Shown here: positions 6,691 to 8,708 of the stretch, one piece after another | Position numbering within the stretch: the stretch's first letter is position 1 | How the letters are laid out: the number at the start of each line of letters is the position of its first letter | Origin: Rhodospirillales bacterium | Lineage (GTDB): Bacteria; Pseudomonadota; Alphaproteobacteria; Geminicoccales; Geminicoccaceae | Assembly: GCA_007131045.1 (NCBI GenBank) | Contig: SLRI01000150.1 | Location: 1 to 8,708, forward strand | Length of the DNA: 8,708 bases | Reading direction: 5' to 3' | The notes under the pieces: generated by a model | The model's database searches: none | What the model was told of the DNA's origin: nothing | The model's input: only the letters and a program-made list of their open reading frames with translations | Position numbers and translations under genes: made by a program

Positions 6691-6727
6691 AGGGGTTGTG
6701 GGGGAAATGATTTCCCCCACGCCCCCT
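6691..6727 (+). terminator. strong hairpin after the binding-protein gene
   Basis: A perfect 10-bp stem GTGGGGGAAA (6698-6707) / TTTCCCCCAC (6711-6720) with a TGA loop, extended outward across a GT/TC irregularity by AGGGG (6691-6695) / CCCCT (6723-6727). It starts 7 nt after the binding-protein stop. No run of T follows (TCGCAACC), so it may work as a Rho-related or partial terminator, or as an RNA-stabilising 3' structure that favours binding-protein over permease expression. Confidence 0.65.
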
Positions 6728-6773
6728 TCGCAACCTCGGCGCTACGGCTTGCATCGACAGCGGCGCGGGATTA

Positions 6774-6795
6774 CCTTAGTCAGGGTTAGCTAAGG
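6774..6795 (+). promoter_or_regulatory. palindrome overlapping the antitoxin ribosome binding site
   Basis: CCTTAG (6774-6779) and CTAAGG (6790-6795) form a perfect inverted repeat around a 10-nt spacer. The right arm includes the first bases of the AAGGAGG ribosome binding site (6792-6798), and the left arm overlaps a weak -10-like TACCTT (6772-6777) that lies 17 nt after TTGCAT (6749-6754). Phd/YefM antitoxins typically repress their own operon by binding such palindromes, so this is a plausible operator. The promoter boxes themselves are poor matches. Confidence 0.45.
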
Positions 6796-6805
6796 AGGGC
6801 CTGCC

Positions 6806-7060
6806 ATGACGACCGTGAACATGCTGGAAGCCAAGACCAAGCTCTCGAAGCTGGTCCAGGCCGTGGAGAGTGGTGCCGAGACGGAGGTGATCATCGCCCG
6901 CAACGGCAAGCCCGCCGCCAAGCTCGTGCCGTTGCATGCGGAGGTACGGAAAAAGCGGGAGCTCGGGTTCCTCGAAGGCAAGTATCCTTCGACGACCCAA
7001 GAAGAGTTCGATTCGACCAACGACGAGATCTACAAGATGTTCTTCGGCGACGACGAGTGA
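6806..7060 (+). CDS. Type II antitoxin, Phd/YefM family
   Basis: An 84-residue antitoxin. The N-terminal part (MTTVNMLEAKTKLSKLV, then VIIARNGKPAAKLVPL, residues 29-44) is the Phd/YefM DNA-binding dimer fold, where the 'ARNGKPAAKL' turn is the family hallmark. The C-terminal part, ending in MFFGDDE, is acidic and is the part that normally wraps around the toxin. The protein would neutralise VapC and repress the shared promoter. The ribosome binding site AAGGAGG at 6792-6798, 7 nt from the ATG, is near perfect, as expected for an antitoxin made in excess. The stop overlaps the toxin start as GTGA. The pair lies inside an ABC importer operon, in the same direction. It could also be called VapB in databases; the fold is Phd-like, not AbrB- or RHH-like. 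Confidence 0.92.
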   Translation: MTTVNMLEAKTKLSKLVQAVESGAETEVIIARNGKPAAKLVPLHAEVRKKRELGFLEGKYPSTTQEEFDSTNDEIYKMFFGDDE

Positions 7061-7446
7061 GGCTGCTGCTCGATACCCAGATAGCCATCTGGATGCTCAA
7101 CGATCGGCCACGGGTCCCGCAACATATCGTGGAGATGATCGAAGAGCCCGAGCACAAATGCAACGTCTCGGCGGTCAGCATCTGGGAAATCGCGATCAAG
7201 TTCGCGCTCGGCAAGGCGACAGCACCGCCATTCTCGGGTGCCGAAGCCATCGGGCATTTCACCCGGGCGAGCTTCGACCTCCTCGCCGTCTCGCCCGAGC
7301 ACGCCGCCGCCGTGGGCACGCTGCCGCTGCACCACGGCGACCCGTTCGACCGGCTGCTCGTCGCGCAGGCGCTCACCGAGCCGCTCCGCCTCGTCACCGC
7401 CGACAAGAAGATCGCCGTCTACAGCGACACCGTCATCTTGTGCTAG
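7057..7446 (+). CDS. vapC: VapC-type PIN-domain ribonuclease toxin
   Basis: A 129-residue PIN-domain RNase. The four acidic residues of the metal site are all visible: D6 (LLLDTQIAIW), E44 (SIWEIAIK), D98 (DPFDRLLVAQA) and D116 (VTADKKI). Members cut tRNA or rRNA in the cytoplasm and stop growth when the antitoxin is lost. The start is GTG 7057, which shares the GTGA with the antitoxin stop, so translation is coupled; there is no better start. Length is normal and the frame is intact, so the toxin is probably active. The stop TAG (7444-7446) lies in CTAG, which also gives the stop of the opposing clpP gene. This PIN subgroup is commonly paired with Phd/YefM-type antitoxins. Confidence 0.94.
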   Translation: MRLLLDTQIAIWMLNDRPRVPQHIVEMIEEPEHKCNVSAVSIWEIAIKFALGKATAPPFSGAEAIGHFTRASFDLLAVSPEHAAAVGTLPLHHGDPFDRLLVAQALTEPLRLVTADKKIAVYSDTVILC

Positions 7447-8036
7447 CCCAACTCCCCCTTCGTCCGGATCACCTTGTGCAGCAGCCCGTACGCCATCGCC
7501 TCCTCGGGGAACATCCAGTGATCCCGATCGGTGTCCTTGGAAATCCGCTCGATCGGCTGGCCGGTCTCCATCGAGAAGATCCTGTTCAGCCGATCACGCA
7601 TCTTGATGATCTGCTCGGCCTGAATGCCGATGTCGGTGGCCGTGCCCATCATCCCGCCCGAGGGCTGGTGCAACAGGAACCGCGTGTTGGGCAGGCAATA
7701 GCGGTTCTCCTTGGCCGCACCGACGAAGATCAGCGCACCCGCCGAGGCCACCCAGCCGGCACCGATCACCCGCACCTTGGGGCCCACGAACTTGAGCATG
7801 TCGTAGATCATGTCACCCGATTCGACATGCCCGCCGGGCGAGCTGACGAAGACGTTGATCCAGTCGTCACCATCGGCGGCGAGCGCCAGCAGCTGCGCCG
7901 TCACCGCCTTGGCCATCTTGTGCTCGACCTGGCCCGTGATCAGCACCGTCCGGCTCTTGAACAGCTTCTCCTCGACCAAACTGGGCCTCGGCGCCTCCTC
8001 CACCTTCTTCTTGTCGTCCTCGTCATCGAGCCACAT
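7443..8036 (-). CDS. clpP: ClpP-family serine protease, divergent paralogue
   Basis: A 197-residue proteolytic subunit of the Clp family, which forms barrel-shaped oligomers that degrade proteins fed by an AAA+ partner. The catalytic triad is intact: S98 (GWVASAG), H123 (LLHQPSGG) and D172 (DTDRD). SPGG at 66-69 is the oxyanion-side motif. Differences from housekeeping ClpP: the residue after the serine is Ala instead of Met, the SPGG is followed by HVESG, and the N-terminus is a charged stretch (MWLDDEDDKKK) instead of the usual propeptide and axial-loop sequence. The ATG at 8036 is chosen because GGAG lies 10 nt upstream and the length then fits; the frame could begin at TTG 8084 with 16 more residues but lacks a ribosome binding site. 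No clpX or tig gene is nearby, so this is likely a second, stand-alone copy. Confidence 0.92.
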   Translation of the reverse strand: MWLDDEDDKKKVEEAPRPSLVEEKLFKSRTVLITGQVEHKMAKAVTAQLLALAADGDDWINVFVSSPGGHVESGDMIYDMLKFVGPKVRVIGAGWVASAGALIFVGAAKENRYCLPNTRFLLHQPSGGMMGTATDIGIQAEQIIKMRDRLNRIFSMETGQPIERISKDTDRDHWMFPEEAMAYGLLHKVIRTKGELG

Positions 8037-8057
8037 GCACCAACCACTCCGTTTGCA

Positions 8058-8079
8058 GCCGACCGAAAGGTCGGCCTTT
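8058..8079. promoter_or_regulatory. overlapping hairpins in the clpP 5' leader
   Basis: GCCGACC (8058-8064) and GGTCGGC (8069-8075) form a perfect 7-bp stem; on the plus strand the loop is GAAA, a stable tetraloop type. A second, mutually exclusive pairing, AAAGG (8066-8070) with CCTTT (8075-8079), shares bases with it. For clpP (minus strand) the structure would lie in the leader about 20 nt before the start; for the permease it lies upstream of the likely transcription start. Confidence 0.4.
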
Positions 8080-8106
8080 GACAATGCGTGAGCCCGTACC
8101 TAGCGC
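8078..8106 (+). promoter_or_regulatory. candidate promoter for the permease gene
   Basis: TTGACA at 8078-8083 is a perfect -35 consensus. After 17 nt comes TAGCGC (8101-8106), a weak -10. Transcription would begin near 8113, leaving a short leader before the permease ATG at 8159. Such a promoter would be useful because the permease is cut off from the ATPase promoter by the inverted clpP. The weak -10 keeps confidence low. Confidence 0.35.
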
Positions 8107-8158
8107 CCGAAGTGCCGCCCGACAATCGCAACCCACGGTCGAGGGCCGAGGGTTCGGC

Positions 8159-8708
8159 ATGGCGCTCCTCGATGCGCTCGAGGCCGCCCGCGCCACCCTC
8201 TTCCCCAAAGGCGGCGGCAGGCTCACCCCCTGGCTCTTCCTCTTGCCCGCCCTTCTGGTCACCGGCCTCCTCGTCGCCGGCATCGTACCCCTGATCGACG
8301 CGTCGTTGAAAACCCTCGATCGCGCCACCTTCCGCATGGGCGACACCTGGAGCCTCGCCAATTTCACGACACTCTGGGAACGCCCGGTCTACGCCGTCCT
8401 CACCGGCCGCACGCTCATGGCAGCGGCCATCGTCACCTGCCTCACCCTCCTGATCGCCTTGCCCTACGCCTGGCTGATGGTCCGCACTTCCAAGCCCTGG
8501 CTGAAGAAGCTGCTGCTGGTCTCGCTCTTCCTCCCCTTCTTCATCGGCCAGGTCGTGCGCGCCTATGGCTGGCTCATCGTCCTGGGGCAGCAGGGCCTGG
8601 TCAACACCGCGCTGGCCAGCCTCGGCCTGCCGACCGTCTCCATTCTCTACACCTTCAATGGCGTCGTCCTCGGCCTCGTGCAGTACATGCTGCCGTTTGC
8701 CGTCCTGA
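8159..8708 (+). CDS. ABC importer permease, PotB-like (partial, cut by window end)
   Basis: The first 183 residues of an inner-membrane permease; no stop is reached before the window ends. Three or four hydrophobic segments are visible: about 25-46 (WLFLLPALLVTGLL...), 85-108, 117-143 and 160-183. The segment VVRAYGWLIVLGQQGLVN at 132-149 matches the PotB-type pattern 'VRTYGW..LLG..GLIN', typical of polyamine/iron importers and of the same class as the upstream ATPase and binding protein. It would form the channel with a second permease expected downstream. ATG 8159 has GAGGG at 8148-8152, 6 nt away. An in-frame ATG at 8084 would add 25 residues of low-complexity, Arg-rich sequence without homology, so it is disfavoured. 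Confidence 0.88.
   Translation, partial: MALLDALEAARATLFPKGGGRLTPWLFLLPALLVTGLLVAGIVPLIDASLKTLDRATFRMGDTWSLANFTTLWERPVYAVLTGRTLMAAAIVTCLTLLIALPYAWLMVRTSKPWLKKLLLVSLFLPFFIGQVVRAYGWLIVLGQQGLVNTALASLGLPTVSILYTFNGVVLGLVQYMLPFAVL

Noticed and set aside
8037..8084. longer clpP start at TTG 8084
   Set aside because: No ribosome binding site, it crosses the leader hairpin, and ATG 8036 gives the usual ClpP length.
8084..8158. longer permease start at ATG 8084
   Set aside because: The added 25 residues are polar and Arg-rich without homology; the best ribosome binding site belongs to ATG 8159, and the candidate -35 box abuts 8084.
6684..8158. mobile element carrying the TA pair and clpP
   Set aside because: No transposase, integrase, terminal inverted repeats or target-site duplication could be found at either border, so only a rearrangement is claimed.
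1..8708. CRISPR array, tRNA or rRNA genes
   Set aside because: No regularly spaced repeats and no tRNA- or rRNA-like stretches were seen in the short non-coding gaps.

Overview
The window is very GC-rich, and the protein-coding genes strongly prefer G or C at third codon positions. Most of the proteins look alphaproteobacterial: a PotABCD-type uptake system with a Tat-exported binding protein, a divergent second-type ClpP, and a pseudouridine kinase/glycosidase pair. I would guess a Rhodospirillales- or Geminicoccales-like soil or water organism, but genus cannot be read from this sequence alone. No rRNA, tRNA, CRISPR array, transposase or integrase was seen.

Layout, left to right. (1) Positions 50-2516, plus strand: four genes that overlap one another in sequence. 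These are an MNT/HepT toxin-antitoxin pair (mntA, hepT) followed by psuK and psuG, which break pseudouridine down to uracil and ribose 5-phosphate. The psuK start lies inside hepT. (2) 2498-3277, minus strand: a classical short-chain dehydrogenase that meets psuG tail to tail with a 19-bp overlap. (3) 3359-4165, plus strand: a GNAT-family acetyltransferase, divergent from the dehydrogenase. (4) 4166-4484: a 319-bp gap holding an inverted repeat, a small hydrophobic minus-strand reading frame of doubtful status, and the leader of the next operon. (5) 4485-6683: ATPase and Tat-exported binding protein of a polyamine/iron-type ABC importer. (6) 6684-8158: an interruption of that operon, with a strong hairpin, a Phd/YefM-VapC toxin-antitoxin pair and an inverted clpP paralogue. 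(7) 8159 to the window end: the first permease of the same importer class, cut off by the window edge.

How the genes work together. PsuK phosphorylates pseudouridine and PsuG cleaves the C-glycosidic bond of the product. The ATPase, binding protein and permease would form one importer, although they are now separated by about 1.5 kb of toxin-antitoxin and protease genes. Phd/VapC and ClpP end on the same CTAG. This is notable because the founding Phd antitoxin, from phage P1, is a ClpXP substrate, but any functional link here is inference.

I found no wholly new system. The most unusual points are the psuK 5' end built from hepT sequence read in another frame, the TA/clpP block splitting the ABC operon, and a palindrome overlapping the antitoxin ribosome binding site.
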